Of a stretch of 32,846 bases of DNA, positions 23,170 to 31,413 are shown in pieces. Each line of letters starts with the position of its first letter. Position 1 is the stretch's first letter. The notes under the pieces were generated by a model, which did not search any database, was not told the origin of the DNA, and saw only the letters and a list, made by a program, of their open reading frames with translations. The DNA lies in contig DASUMP010000169.1 of the NCBI GenBank assembly GCA_036277635.1, positions 1-32,846 of the forward strand, written 5' to 3'. The position numbers and the translations under genes were made by a program. The DNA comes from DASUMP01 sp036277635. Lineage in GTDB: Bacteria > Actinomycetota > Acidimicrobiia > IMCC26256 > PALSA-610.

Positions 23170-24753
23170 ATGGACTTCAACCTCGCCGACCTGTTCGAGC
23201 GCGTCGCCGACCGGGTTCCCGAACGGATCGCGCTCGTGGCGGGCGACCGCCGACTCACCTACGCCGAACTCGACGAGCGCGCGACCCGCGTCGCGCAGCA
23301 CCTACGCGCTCGCGGCGTCGATGCCGGCGCGCACGTCGGCGTGTACGCGCACAACCGTGCCGAATGGGTCGAAGTGATGCTCGGCTGCTTCAAGGCCCGG
23401 GTCGTGCCGATCAACGTCAACTACCGCTACGTCGCCGACGAGCTGCGCTATCTGTTCGACAACGCCGACCTCGTCGCCCTCGTCTACGAAGCGACGTTCT
23501 CCGCCACCGTCGCGTCCGTGCGCGACGCCGCCGCCACGCTCCGGCACTTCGTGGTGATCGCCGACGGCGCCGACGCCGGTGCCGGCCCCGACGGCGCGGT
23601 CGAGTACGAGTCGGCCCTCGCCGCGGCCACGAACGATCGCGACGGTCTCCTCCCCCGCGCCCCCGACGACTTGTACGTCCTCTACACGGGCGGCACCACC
23701 GGGATGCCCAAGGGCGTGATGTGGCGGCAGGAAGACATCTTCTTCGCCGCGCTCGGCGGAGGGAACTACGGCGGCCCGCCGATCACCCGCCCGGAGGCGA
23801 TCACCGACGCGCTCGGCGAGCACCAGATGACGACGCTCGCGCTCGCCCCGTTGATGCACGGCAACGCGCAGTGGACGGGCCTGGTCACGTTGTTCGGCGG
23901 CAACAAGCTCGTGCTGTTCACGGATCGTCGCTACGACGCCGACGCGATCTGGGATCTCGCGGAGCGCGAAGGGGTGAACACGATCAGCCTCGTGGGCGAC
24001 GCGATGGCCCGCCCGCTCGTCGACGCGCTGGCGCACCGCGTCGCGCCACCGTCGTTGGTCGCGATCGTGTCGGGCGGCGCGATCCTCTCGCCGAGCATCA
24101 AGGCCGAGATCCAGGAGCGGATCCCGAGCGTGATGGTGCTCGACTCGTTCGGGGCGTCCGAGACGGGCGCCAACGGCGCGGTCGACGTCACCGCGAGCGG
24201 TCCCCGCTTCCGCATGAACGAGTGGACGACGGTGATCGACGACGACTTCGGGCCGATCGCCCCCGGTGAGATCGGGCTGCTCGCGCGTCGCGGCCACGTG
24301 CCGCTCGGGTACTACAAGGACGCCGAGAAGACCGCGGCCACCTTCGTCGAGGTCGACGGGATCCGCTGGGCGGTCCCGGGTGATCGGGCGGTGATCGAAG
24401 ACGACGGCACGATCACCGTGCTCGGGCGGGGCAGCCAGAGCATCAACACCGGCGGCGAGAAGGTGTTCCCCGAAGAGGTCGAGGCGGTCCTGAAGGCGCA
24501 TCCCGCGGTGTTCGACGCGCTCGTCGTCGGCGTCAGCGATCCGCGATGGGGCGAGCACGTCTCCGCGCTCGTGCAACCGCGGGCGGGCACGACCGTGACG
24601 CTCGACGACGTGCAGGCGCACTGCCGCGCGCACCTCGCCGGCTACAAGGTCCCCCGCACATTGACCGTCGTCGAGCACATCGAACGCACCCCGGCGGGAA
24701 AGCCGAACTACCGCTGGGCGCGCGACCTCGCCGGGCGCGAGCACGCGACCTGA
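23170..24753 (+). CDS. fadD: Acyl-CoA synthetase, FadD19-like
   Basis: A 527-aa AMP-forming ligase of the ANL superfamily. The P-loop is LYTGGTTGMPKGVMW (about residue 170), followed by EDIF. DSFGASETG is the adenine-binding motif. GRGSQSINTGGEKVFPEEVE is the hinge and CoA-state loop. The C-terminal catalytic Lys is in ERTPAGKPNYRWA. The N-terminus (FNLADLFERVADRVPERIAL) and the MWRQEDIFFAALGG segment closely resemble mycobacterial FadD19 and its relatives, which activate steroid side chains or related long acids. The substrate is inferred only. It is divergent from ggt. Confidence 0.9.
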   Translation: MDFNLADLFERVADRVPERIALVAGDRRLTYAELDERATRVAQHLRARGVDAGAHVGVYAHNRAEWVEVMLGCFKARVVPINVNYRYVADELRYLFDNADLVALVYEATFSATVASVRDAAATLRHFVVIADGADAGAGPDGAVEYESALAAATNDRDGLLPRAPDDLYVLYTGGTTGMPKGVMWRQEDIFFAALGGGNYGGPPITRPEAITDALGEHQMTTLALAPLMHGNAQWTGLVTLFGGNKLVLFTDRRYDADAIWDLAEREGVNTISLVGDAMARPLVDALAHRVAPPSLVAIVSGGAILSPSIKAEIQERIPSVMVLDSFGASETGANGAVDVTASGPRFRMNEWTTVIDDDFGPIAPGEIGLLARRGHVPLGYYKDAEKTAATFVEVDGIRWAVPGDRAVIEDDGTITVLGRGSQSINTGGEKVFPEEVEAVLKAHPAVFDALVVGVSDPRWGEHVSALVQPRAGTTVTLDDVQAHCRAHLAGYKVPRTLTVVEHIERTPAGKPNYRWARDLAGREHAT

Positions 24754-24783
24754 GCGCGCCGCGACGCGGGGAGACGCTTCGAC

Positions 24784-25533
24784 TCACATCAGGCCGGGGT
24801 ACGCACCGCCGTCGACCAGCAGCCCGACACCGGTCACGAAGCGGGCCTGCTGCGAGCACAGGAACGCGGCCGCGGCACCGAAGTCGTCGGCGTCGCCCAG
24901 CGTCTTCGTGGGCACGGTCGCCGCGAGCGCGTCGAGTCCCTCGTCGTCGTGCAGGCTCGTGAGCCGGGCGGTGGTGTGGAACCCGGGCTGGAGCGAGTTC
25001 ACCGTCACGCCGTCGGCCGCGACTTCGCGGGCGGTGACCTTCAGGAACGCGGTGACCGCAGCGCGCGCCGTGCTCGATGCCACCAAGTTGCCAATCGGTG
25101 CGCGCGCACCGATCGACGTGATCGCGACGACGCGACCCCACCGTCGCTCCCGCATCGGCGGGATCGCGCGCTGACACATCGCGATGATCGATCGGCAGTT
25201 GAGGTCGAACGCCTCGGCGTACGCATCGAGCGACGTGCTCGCGAACGTGCCCGCGGGCGGCCCGCCGGCGTTGGCGACGAGGATGTCGACGGTGCCGAGC
25301 GCGTCGATCGCCGCGTCGACGAACGCACCCGCGCCGTCGGGATGGCCGAGGTCGGCTACGAGCGGGACGCACCCGTCGCCGATCGACGCCGCGGCGGCTT
25401 CGATCGCGTCGCGCCGCCGACCGCAGATCGCGACCCGCACGCCTTCGGCTGCGAGCGCCCGCGCGCACCCGAGCCCCAACCCCTCCGATGCGGCCGCGAC
25501 CGCCGCCGTCTTCCCGCTGATCCCCAGATCCAC
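24784..25533 (-). CDS. SDR-family protein lacking the Tyr-x3-Lys active site
   Basis: A 249-aa SDR fold. The cofactor loop is AAVAAASEGLGLGCARALA (TGxxxGxG replaced by ASEGLGLG), then VANAGGPP. At the active site, where YxASK is expected, it reads ASSTARAAVTAF, so the catalytic Tyr and Lys are Ser and Arg. VNSLQPGFHTTARLT and LLVDGGAYPGLM end the protein. This fits a known FabG-like SDR subgroup with an imperfect cofactor motif and tetrad. The GTG start follows AGGGGG. It lies 37 nt after xdhC on the same strand, so it may be the last gene of the cox-like operon. Confidence 0.85.
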   Translation of the reverse strand: MDLGISGKTAAVAAASEGLGLGCARALAAEGVRVAICGRRRDAIEAAAASIGDGCVPLVADLGHPDGAGAFVDAAIDALGTVDILVANAGGPPAGTFASTSLDAYAEAFDLNCRSIIAMCQRAIPPMRERRWGRVVAITSIGARAPIGNLVASSTARAAVTAFLKVTAREVAADGVTVNSLQPGFHTTARLTSLHDDEGLDALAATVPTKTLGDADDFGAAAAFLCSQQARFVTGVGLLVDGGAYPGLM

Positions 25534-25570
25534 CGTGCCCCCTCGAGATCGATGTGCGTGGTCGTGGCGG

Positions 25571-26368
25571 TCAGTGGATGGCGCCGTGGCCGTCGCGCAA
25601 CGAGGCGGCGTGGTGGCCGGTGCGTGTGGCGATGATCTCGGCGCAGATGCTCACGGCGGTCTCTTCGGGCGTGCGACCGCCGAGGTCGAGGCCGATCGGC
25701 GACATGACGCGCGCGAGCTGCTCGTCGGTCATGCCGGCCTCGCGCAGGCGCACGAGACGCGCCTCGTGGGTGCGCCGCGAGCCCATCGCGCCGAGGTAGC
25801 CGACTGCGGTCGCGCTCGCGGCCGTGATCGCCGGGACGTCGAACTTGTGGTCGTGGGTGAGCACGCACACGGCGTCACGGGGGCCGAGCCGGTCGCCGAC
25901 CTTCGCGAGGTGCCGGTCGGGCCAGTCGTTGACGACGTCGTCGGCCATCGGGAACCGCGCCTTGGTCGCGAACACGGCGCGCGCGTCGCAGACGGTCACG
26001 TGGTAGCCGAGCAGCTTCGCGAGCTTCGCGAGGGCGGCGGTGAAGTCGACCGCGCCGAAGATGATCATGCGCGGCGGCGGAGCGAACGACTCGATGAACA
26101 CCGAGACGTCGTGCTCGCGCGCCTCGCCGTGCGGTCCGTAGTGGCGAGTCGACGTGAGCCCGGCCTCGAGCTCGCCGAGCGCGTCGCGAGCGACGACGCG
26201 ATCGAGGTCGGCGTCGCCGAGCGTGCCGAGTGCCGCGACGCCGGGCCGGACGAGCAGCTTGGCGCCCACGCCGAGACCATCGATCACGGTGGCGAGCGCG
26301 ACCGGCTCGTCGGCGCGCAACGCGGCGCGCAACGTGTCGTAGATCGGCGTGTCGGCGGACTCGGTCAC
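25571..26368 (-). CDS. xdhC: XdhC-family protein, Rossmann half (CoxF/CoxI-like)
   Basis: A 265-aa protein. The C-terminal half is the XdhC Rossmann domain: PPPRMIIFGAVDFTAALAKL, LGYHVTVCDARAVFATKARF, CVLTHDHKFDVPA, GYLGAMGSRRTHEARL and IGLDLGGRTPEETAVSI. XdhC proteins bind and help load the sulfurated molybdenum cofactor into xanthine-dehydrogenase-type enzymes. GTG 26368 lies 7 nt after the stop of the preceding XdhC N-terminal-domain gene, in another frame. The two together make a complete XdhC pair. Confidence 0.88.
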   Translation of the reverse strand: MTESADTPIYDTLRAALRADEPVALATVIDGLGVGAKLLVRPGVAALGTLGDADLDRVVARDALGELEAGLTSTRHYGPHGEAREHDVSVFIESFAPPPRMIIFGAVDFTAALAKLAKLLGYHVTVCDARAVFATKARFPMADDVVNDWPDRHLAKVGDRLGPRDAVCVLTHDHKFDVPAITAASATAVGYLGAMGSRRTHEARLVRLREAGMTDEQLARVMSPIGLDLGGRTPEETAVSICAEIIATRTGHHAASLRDGHGAIH

Positions 26369-26375
26369 CGGCCGC

Positions 26376-26693
26376 CTACCAATCGAGCGGTTCGACGAAG
26401 AGGTGGATCGTGCCCCCGCACGTGAGCCCCACCGCGAAAGCTTCGTCGTCGGAGTACCCGAACGTGACGACGCCAGGGGCCCGCTCGCCGCGCAGCACTT
26501 CGAGGGCGGCTTCGAGCACCGCGCCTTCCACGCACCCGCCCGAGACCGAGCCCGCGACCTCGCCGGCATCGTTCACCGCCATCGCCGCGCCCGGGTCGCG
26601 GGGGCTCGAGCCGTCGGTGCCCACGACCCGCGCGAGCGCGACGCGGTGGCCGGCGTCGCGCCACCGATCGATGTCGTCGAGCACTTCGCGCAC
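26376..26693 (-). CDS. XdhC_CoxI N-terminal-domain protein
   Basis: A 105-aa protein consisting of the XdhC/CoxI N-terminal domain only: VALARVVGTDGSSPRDPGAA, then GEVAGSVSGGCVEGAVLEAA and GLTCGGTIHLFVEPLD. The GS-SPR and SGGCVEG motifs, with the conserved Cys, and the late CGG are family hallmarks. It begins 13 nt after coxE (GTG start, GGAG 5 nt upstream) and ends 7 nt before the Rossmann-half gene. It is a separate gene, not a frameshift remnant, because each has its own start and complete domain edge. Confidence 0.87.
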   Translation of the reverse strand: MREVLDDIDRWRDAGHRVALARVVGTDGSSPRDPGAAMAVNDAGEVAGSVSGGCVEGAVLEAALEVLRGERAPGVVTFGYSDDEAFAVGLTCGGTIHLFVEPLDW

Positions 26694-26706
26694 GGTTGCT
26701 CCGTTC

Positions 26707-27828
26707 TCAGCGGCTGATGACCGCGGTCAGCTCTTCGAGTGCGGCCAGGGAATGGCCTTCGACGAACTCGTCAACGTACGGGAGGGCCGCCGCCATCCCG
26801 CGGGCGAGCGGCGCGTAGCCCGGGCTCGCCTTCAGCGGGTTCACCCACACGATGCGGTGCGCGACCCGCGCGAGTCGCGCCATCTGCTCGGCGAGCGCGT
26901 CGGCGTCGCCACGGTCCCAGCCGTCGGAGAGGATCACGACCACGGCGCCGCGGGCCGCGCCGCGGATCCCCCACGTGTCGTTGAACTCACGCAGGCACTC
27001 GCCGAGACGGGTGCCGCCCGACCAGTCGACCACCCGGCGGGCCGCGGCCGCGATCGCAGCGTCGGGATCGCGCGAGCCGAGCTCGCGGGTGATCCGGGTG
27101 ACCCGCGTGCCGAGCGCGAACGCGTCGACCCGCCGGCGCGACACGACTGCGGCGTGCAGGAACCGAACGAACGCCCGTGCGTACGGCTCCATCGACCCGC
27201 TCACGTCGAGGAGCAGCACGAGGCGCCGCTGCTGCTCGCCCGCAGCACGGTGCGCGCGATCGATCGGTTCGCCGCCCGCGCGCAGCGACCGGCGCACGGT
27301 GCGGCGCAAGTCGGGGCGACCGCGCGCGCGTGCGGTGGGTTGCAGCCGGCGCGATCGACGCGTCGCGCTCGTGAGCCGGAGGTCGGCCATCAGCCGCCGG
27401 GCCTCGTGGTACTCGGCGGTCGTGTAGGTGGCGAAGTCGCGCTGACGCAGCACCTCCGCCGGACTCCACCGCACGCTGATCACCGGCCCGTCGTCGGACT
27501 CGGCCGCCGCAGGGACGTCGGGCTCGTCGGGTCGCGCCGCGTCGAGGGCCAGCACCGCCGCGAGTTCGGGGACGGCGACCTCGGCGCCACCCGCGGCGTC
27601 GTCGCGCCAGAACGCAGCGAACGCGCGGTCGTAGGTGGGCACGTCTTCGGGTCGGCGCACCAGGGTCGCCCGCCCGGCCCAGTACGGCGCGGCCGGGCGT
27701 TCGACGCCGACCGCCGCCAGCGCCCGGGCGAACGTGACGGTGGCGCCGACGGGGACGTCGAGTCCGGCGCCGCGCAGGACGCGTGCGAACGCCACCGCGA
27801 GCCGATCGGGCGCGCGCAGGTCAGGCAC
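26707..27828 (-). CDS. coxE: CoxE-like VWA-domain protein
   Basis: A 373-aa protein. The C-terminal half is a von Willebrand A domain with a complete MIDAS: RLVLLLDVSGSMEPYARA (DxSxS near residue 208), the Thr in GGTRLGE and VVVILSDGWDRGD. The N-terminal half is helical, with an Arg-rich stretch before the VWA domain. CoxE partners the AAA ATPase CoxD; in carboxydotrophs the pair takes part in maturing the Mo/Cu site of CO dehydrogenase. GTG 27828 overlaps the end of coxD by 8 nt (GTGCCTGA), so the two are translationally coupled. Confidence 0.9.
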   Translation of the reverse strand: MPDLRAPDRLAVAFARVLRGAGLDVPVGATVTFARALAAVGVERPAAPYWAGRATLVRRPEDVPTYDRAFAAFWRDDAAGGAEVAVPELAAVLALDAARPDEPDVPAAAESDDGPVISVRWSPAEVLRQRDFATYTTAEYHEARRLMADLRLTSATRRSRRLQPTARARGRPDLRRTVRRSLRAGGEPIDRAHRAAGEQQRRLVLLLDVSGSMEPYARAFVRFLHAAVVSRRRVDAFALGTRVTRITRELGSRDPDAAIAAAARRVVDWSGGTRLGECLREFNDTWGIRGAARGAVVVILSDGWDRGDADALAEQMARLARVAHRIVWVNPLKASPGYAPLARGMAAALPYVDEFVEGHSLAALEELTAVISR

Positions 27829-28723
27829 TGCGAGCGACCGCGGTCGCGACCAGCGCTTCGATGCCGTGGGCGCGCACCCGCTCCTGGTCTTCGCGGTACT
27901 TGAGGATCGTGCCGAGCGTGACGTCGACGAGCCGTTCGTCGAGGTCACGCGCGCCGAGCCGGGTGAGGGCTTGCGCCCAGTCGATCGTCTCGGCGACTCC
28001 CGGCGGCTTGTAGAGCTCCATCGCGCGCAACGTCTCCACCGCCGCGGCGACGTGGCGCGCGAGCACGTCGTGCACCTCGGGGGCGCGCACCCGCACGATC
28101 GCGAGCTCGCGCTCGAAGTCGGGGTGCGGGATCCAGTGGTACAAGCAGCGGCGCTTCAACGCGTCGTGCACGTCGCGCGTGCGGTTCGACGTCAGCACCG
28201 CGATCGGAGGGACCTCGGCGCGCACCACGCCGAGCTCCGGCACCGAGATCGCCCAGTCGGAGAGGATCTCGAGCAGGAACGCTTCGAACTCGTCGTCGGC
28301 CCGGTCGACCTCGTCGACGAGGAGCACGGGCGGCACGTCGGCGTGCGCGGCGAGCGCGCGGAGCAGCGGGCGTTGCACGAGGAACCGCTCCGAGTACAGC
28401 TCGTCTTCGCGCACCTCGGCGCCGCTCGCCTCGACCGCCCGCAGGTGGAGCAGCTGGCGCGAGTAGTCCCACTCGTAGACCGCCTGCGACGCGTCGATCC
28501 CCTCGTAGCACTGGAGCCGCACGAGCTCGCCGCCGGTCCAGCGGGCCAAGACCTTGGCGACCTCGGTCTTGCCGACGCCGGCTTCGCCTTCGAGCAACAG
28601 CGGACGCTGGAGCGTCATCGCGAGGAAGATCGACGTCGCGAGGCCCTCGTCGGCGAGGTAGTCGTGGCGCGCGAGACCCGCGCTCACCGCGTCGACGGAC
28701 TCGGGCACGAACGGCCGCGTCAC
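27821..28723 (-). CDS. coxD: CoxD-like MoxR AAA+ ATPase
   Basis: A 300-aa MoxR-type AAA+ ATPase. The Walker A motif is LLLEGEAGVGKTEVAK (about residues 43-54), Walker B VLLVDEVDRADDEFE (about 132-142), and sensor 1 AVLTSNRTRD. RLQCYEGIDASQAVYEWDY is characteristic of the CoxD branch. It probably acts as a chaperone with the VWA protein encoded next to it. GTG 28723 lies 7 nt after TACCCT, giving a nearly leaderless start. First gene of coxD-coxE-xdhC-xdhC(-SDR). Confidence 0.92.
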   Translation of the reverse strand: MTRPFVPESVDAVSAGLARHDYLADEGLATSIFLAMTLQRPLLLEGEAGVGKTEVAKVLARWTGGELVRLQCYEGIDASQAVYEWDYSRQLLHLRAVEASGAEVREDELYSERFLVQRPLLRALAAHADVPPVLLVDEVDRADDEFEAFLLEILSDWAISVPELGVVRAEVPPIAVLTSNRTRDVHDALKRRCLYHWIPHPDFERELAIVRVRAPEVHDVLARHVAAAVETLRAMELYKPPGVAETIDWAQALTRLGARDLDERLVDVTLGTILKYREDQERVRAHGIEALVATAVARSA

Positions 28724-28730
28724 GCCGAGC

Positions 28731-28736
28731 AGGGTA
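28731..28736 (-). promoter_or_regulatory. -10 box of coxD operon
   Basis: GTACCCT (TACCCT), then 7 nt, then GTG 28723, inside the 25-bp gap after the amidohydrolase gene. Confidence 0.5.
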
Positions 28737-28748
28737 CTGCCGGCCCGA

Positions 28749-30443
28749 TCAGGCCCCGCGCAGCACGGTTCCGGCCCGCTCGCCGGTATCGACCCCGGCG
28801 GCGAACAGCTCGCGACCGTTCACGATCGTGTGGTCGTAGCCGCGGGCCCGCTGCACGAATCGTCCGGCCCCGCCCGGGAAGTCGCGCACGTACTCGGGGA
28901 GCTCGAGCGCGAGCGCGTCCCAGTCGATGACGTTGAGGTCGGCGAACGCACCCGGTCGCACCACGCCGCGATCGGGGATCCCGACGAACTGCGCGGTGTC
29001 CGACGTCATGCGGCGCACCGCCTCTTCGATCGACACCAACCCGCGCTCGCGCGTCCAGTACGTGAGCCAGTAGGTCGGCTGGCTCGCATCGAGGATCTGC
29101 CCCACGTGCGCGCCCGAGTCGGCGAGACCCATGATCACGGTCGGGTTCGTGATCATTGCGGCGATGGCGTCGAAGTCGTGGTTGAGGATGGGCCAGTTCA
29201 CGATGACCCGGCCGTCGGTCTCGAGGCAGAGATCGACGAACGTCTGCGCGATCGACGTGCCCCGGCGACGCGCCACGGCGGTGAGGCTCCACTCCGGGTC
29301 GGGTTCGTAGCGCACGCCCCGCTCCGGCGTGATCACGAAGAAGCGCTCGCACGCCTCCGGTCCCGGCGAGCGCTCCGCCTCTTCGAGCAGCTCGGCGCGC
29401 GACACCGGGTCGCGCAGGCGCGCCAGCTTCTCGTCGAGCGACAACCCCTTCAGCGCCCGCCACGCCGGGTGGGCGTCGAACGGGGTGAGGTTCCAGAGGC
29501 CGAGCAGCACGCCGATGCCGCGCGTCGTGCTCTGCGGTCGGATCTGCGCGCCGCGCGCGTTTGCTTCGTCGGCGAGTGCGATGGCGTGACGCCAGTGATC
29601 GCCCTGCTCGGTCGTCTGCGACAGGTTGAACGTGAGCGGGCGACCCGAGCGCGTGCTCGCCTCCGCCATCCATGCGAGCTCGGCGTCGACCTTCGCCATC
29701 ACGTCGCCGTCGCCGTCGAAGCGGGGCGCGCACTCGACGATGCCGCGGCCGTGGCGTCCGAGCACCTCGGCGAGCGCGACGAGCTCGGGACCGCGAGCGA
29801 ACGTGCCCGGCACGTAGCGGCCGTCGGGGACGCGGTGGCGCAGCGTTCGCGACGTCGAGAACCCGAGCGCGCCCGCGCCCATCGCGTCGTCGGTGAGCCG
29901 GCACATCTCCGCGAGCTCGTCGTCGGTGGGGATCTCGTCCTCGCCGAGGCTGCGCTCCCCCATCGCCCACCACCGCAGCGCGCAGTGCCCGACCATGCCG
30001 CCCACGTTCACGCCGAGCGGCCGCGACGCGAGCGAGTCGAGGTACTCGCCGTAGGTCTCCCAGTCCCACGGCAACCCGGCCTGGATGCTCGCGGCGGGGA
30101 TGTCCTCGACCGACTCCATCACCTCGGCGAGCCATTCCCGGTCGCGGGCCCGCACCGGCGCGAACGTCACGCCGCAATTGCCGAGCACGAGCGAGGTGAC
30201 GCCGTGCCAGCTCGACGAGGTGCCGAGCGGATCCCAGTGGATCTGGGCGTCGAGGTGCGTGTGGAGGTCGACGAACCCGGGCGTGACCAGCTTGCCGTCG
30301 GCGTCGATCTCCCGGGTGGCCGACCCGTCGAGCTCGCCGACCGCCACCACCCGGTCGCCGACGATGCCGATGTCGGCGCGACGCGACGGTGCGCCGGTGC
30401 CATCGACGAGGGTGCCGTTGCGGATCGCGAGATCGAACGTCAT
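28749..30443 (-). CDS. N-acyl-D-amino-acid deacylase-like amidohydrolase
   Basis: A 564-aa amidohydrolase of the COG3653 type. The composite domain begins FDLAIRNGTLVDGTGAP, with the metal motif GFVDLHTHLDAQ, LGNCGVTFAPV (the Cys that serves as metal ligand in D-aminoacylase) and GMVGHCALR. The catalytic Asp is in GLADSGAHV. Two His ligands of classical D-aminoacylase seem absent: where HxR and SHLK are expected the sequence reads ECAPRFD and NLSQTTEQ. The substrate is thus open, although hydrolysis of an N-acyl-D-amino acid or cyclic amide is likely. ATG 30443 has CAGGAG 9 nt upstream; a GTG at 30461 is possible. It follows the M55 peptidase gene. Confidence 0.88.
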   Translation of the reverse strand: MTFDLAIRNGTLVDGTGAPSRRADIGIVGDRVVAVGELDGSATREIDADGKLVTPGFVDLHTHLDAQIHWDPLGTSSSWHGVTSLVLGNCGVTFAPVRARDREWLAEVMESVEDIPAASIQAGLPWDWETYGEYLDSLASRPLGVNVGGMVGHCALRWWAMGERSLGEDEIPTDDELAEMCRLTDDAMGAGALGFSTSRTLRHRVPDGRYVPGTFARGPELVALAEVLGRHGRGIVECAPRFDGDGDVMAKVDAELAWMAEASTRSGRPLTFNLSQTTEQGDHWRHAIALADEANARGAQIRPQSTTRGIGVLLGLWNLTPFDAHPAWRALKGLSLDEKLARLRDPVSRAELLEEAERSPGPEACERFFVITPERGVRYEPDPEWSLTAVARRRGTSIAQTFVDLCLETDGRVIVNWPILNHDFDAIAAMITNPTVIMGLADSGAHVGQILDASQPTYWLTYWTRERGLVSIEEAVRRMTSDTAQFVGIPDRGVVRPGAFADLNVIDWDALALELPEYVRDFPGGAGRFVQRARGYDHTIVNGRELFAAGVDTGERAGTVLRGA

Positions 30444-30468
30444 GGGTGAACGCTCCTGCACGCGCGCG

Positions 30469-31332
30469 TCAGTACGCGCGCACGTCGTGCGGTTGGGTGG
30501 CGATGAACTGCACGATCGCGGCCATCCGGTACGCGACGGCCATGTCGTGGTGGGCGAACGCGACGGTGCGATCGCCCTGCACCGCGAACTCGGGGAACCG
30601 TTCCGCGAACGCGGCGTGCGCCTCGTCGGAGAGCGCGTCGCGCAGGTCGATCTCGAACTCGTACGGGGGACGGAACTCCGGTGCCACGATCTCGCGCGCC
30701 CGCACCCGCTCGGTCGCGCGCGCGGCGCCGAGCGCGATCAGCTCCTGGGCTCGGCGCGGCGGGATGATCGCCCCGCCGGTGCGCGACATCGCCCGCTTCA
30801 CCACGACGGTCTCGATGCCGGGACACGCCTTGGCCATCTCGGCCGTGATGATGTCGTCGCCGGCGATCAGTGCGGTCGGCACGCCGTGTTGCGCCGCGAC
30901 GATCGAGAAGATCTCGCCCTCGCTGATCGATCGCCCCGCGAGCCGCACGTCGGCGTAGTGCGTGTAGCTGATCGTGTGGGCGCAGAACCCCGGGTAGTCG
31001 CCGGCCTTCGCGTGGTGCCCGACGAGGAACATCGCGTCGTAGCTGCCGTCGAGGGCCGCGATCGTGGTGGCACCGCCGCGCGGCACGCCGCGCACGACCT
31101 CGACGTCGGGGTCGATGTCGTCGAGGACGAGGTTGCAGAGCATCTCGACGCCGTGGTTCTCCTCGACGACGAATTCCGTCGCCCCCGCGGAGCGCGCACC
31201 CCGGACCGCGGCGTTCACATCGGCGGTCATCCAGTGGCGGGCCCGCTGGTAGTCCTGTCCGCGCACCGTGACGTCTTCCCACCGGGTGACGCCGCTGATG
31301 CCTTCCATGTCGACCGAGATGTAGACGCGCAC
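30469..31332 (-). CDS. M55 D-aminopeptidase (DppA-like)
   Basis: A 287-aa zinc peptidase. DppA removes N-terminal D-amino acids from short peptides such as D-Ala-D-Ala. The N-terminal VYISVDMEGISGVT holds the Asp and Glu ligands. EENHGVEM supplies a His (DSHG in most members), VGHHAKAG a second His, and SEGEIFS the Glu. All five ligand positions therefore look filled. GTG 31332 is the start; GAGACT lies 6 nt upstream, a weak form of the leaderless layout. The deacylase gene follows after about 25 nt, which suggests joint breakdown of D-amino-acid-containing peptides. Confidence 0.92.
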   Translation of the reverse strand: MRVYISVDMEGISGVTRWEDVTVRGQDYQRARHWMTADVNAAVRGARSAGATEFVVEENHGVEMLCNLVLDDIDPDVEVVRGVPRGGATTIAALDGSYDAMFLVGHHAKAGDYPGFCAHTISYTHYADVRLAGRSISEGEIFSIVAAQHGVPTALIAGDDIITAEMAKACPGIETVVVKRAMSRTGGAIIPPRRAQELIALGAARATERVRAREIVAPEFRPPYEFEIDLRDALSDEAHAAFAERFPEFAVQGDRTVAFAHHDMAVAYRMAAIVQFIATQPHDVRAY

Positions 31333-31413
31333 GGCGTGAGTCTCGCACCTGCGTTGCTCCGGCGTCTCGGGACGTGGTAGCACGCGCCCGGTCGTCGGCG
31401 CTTGGAGGCCCCC

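Noticed and set aside
26368..26569. XdhC pair as one frameshifted pseudogene
   Set aside because: Each gene ends or starts at a natural domain edge with its own start and stop; the extended frame upstream of 26368 does not resemble XdhC.
31333..31413. Promoter for the LLM gene (GTAGCAC near 31377)
   Set aside because: The last base of the box is C instead of T and the gene has a clear Shine-Dalgarno, so the position is uncertain.
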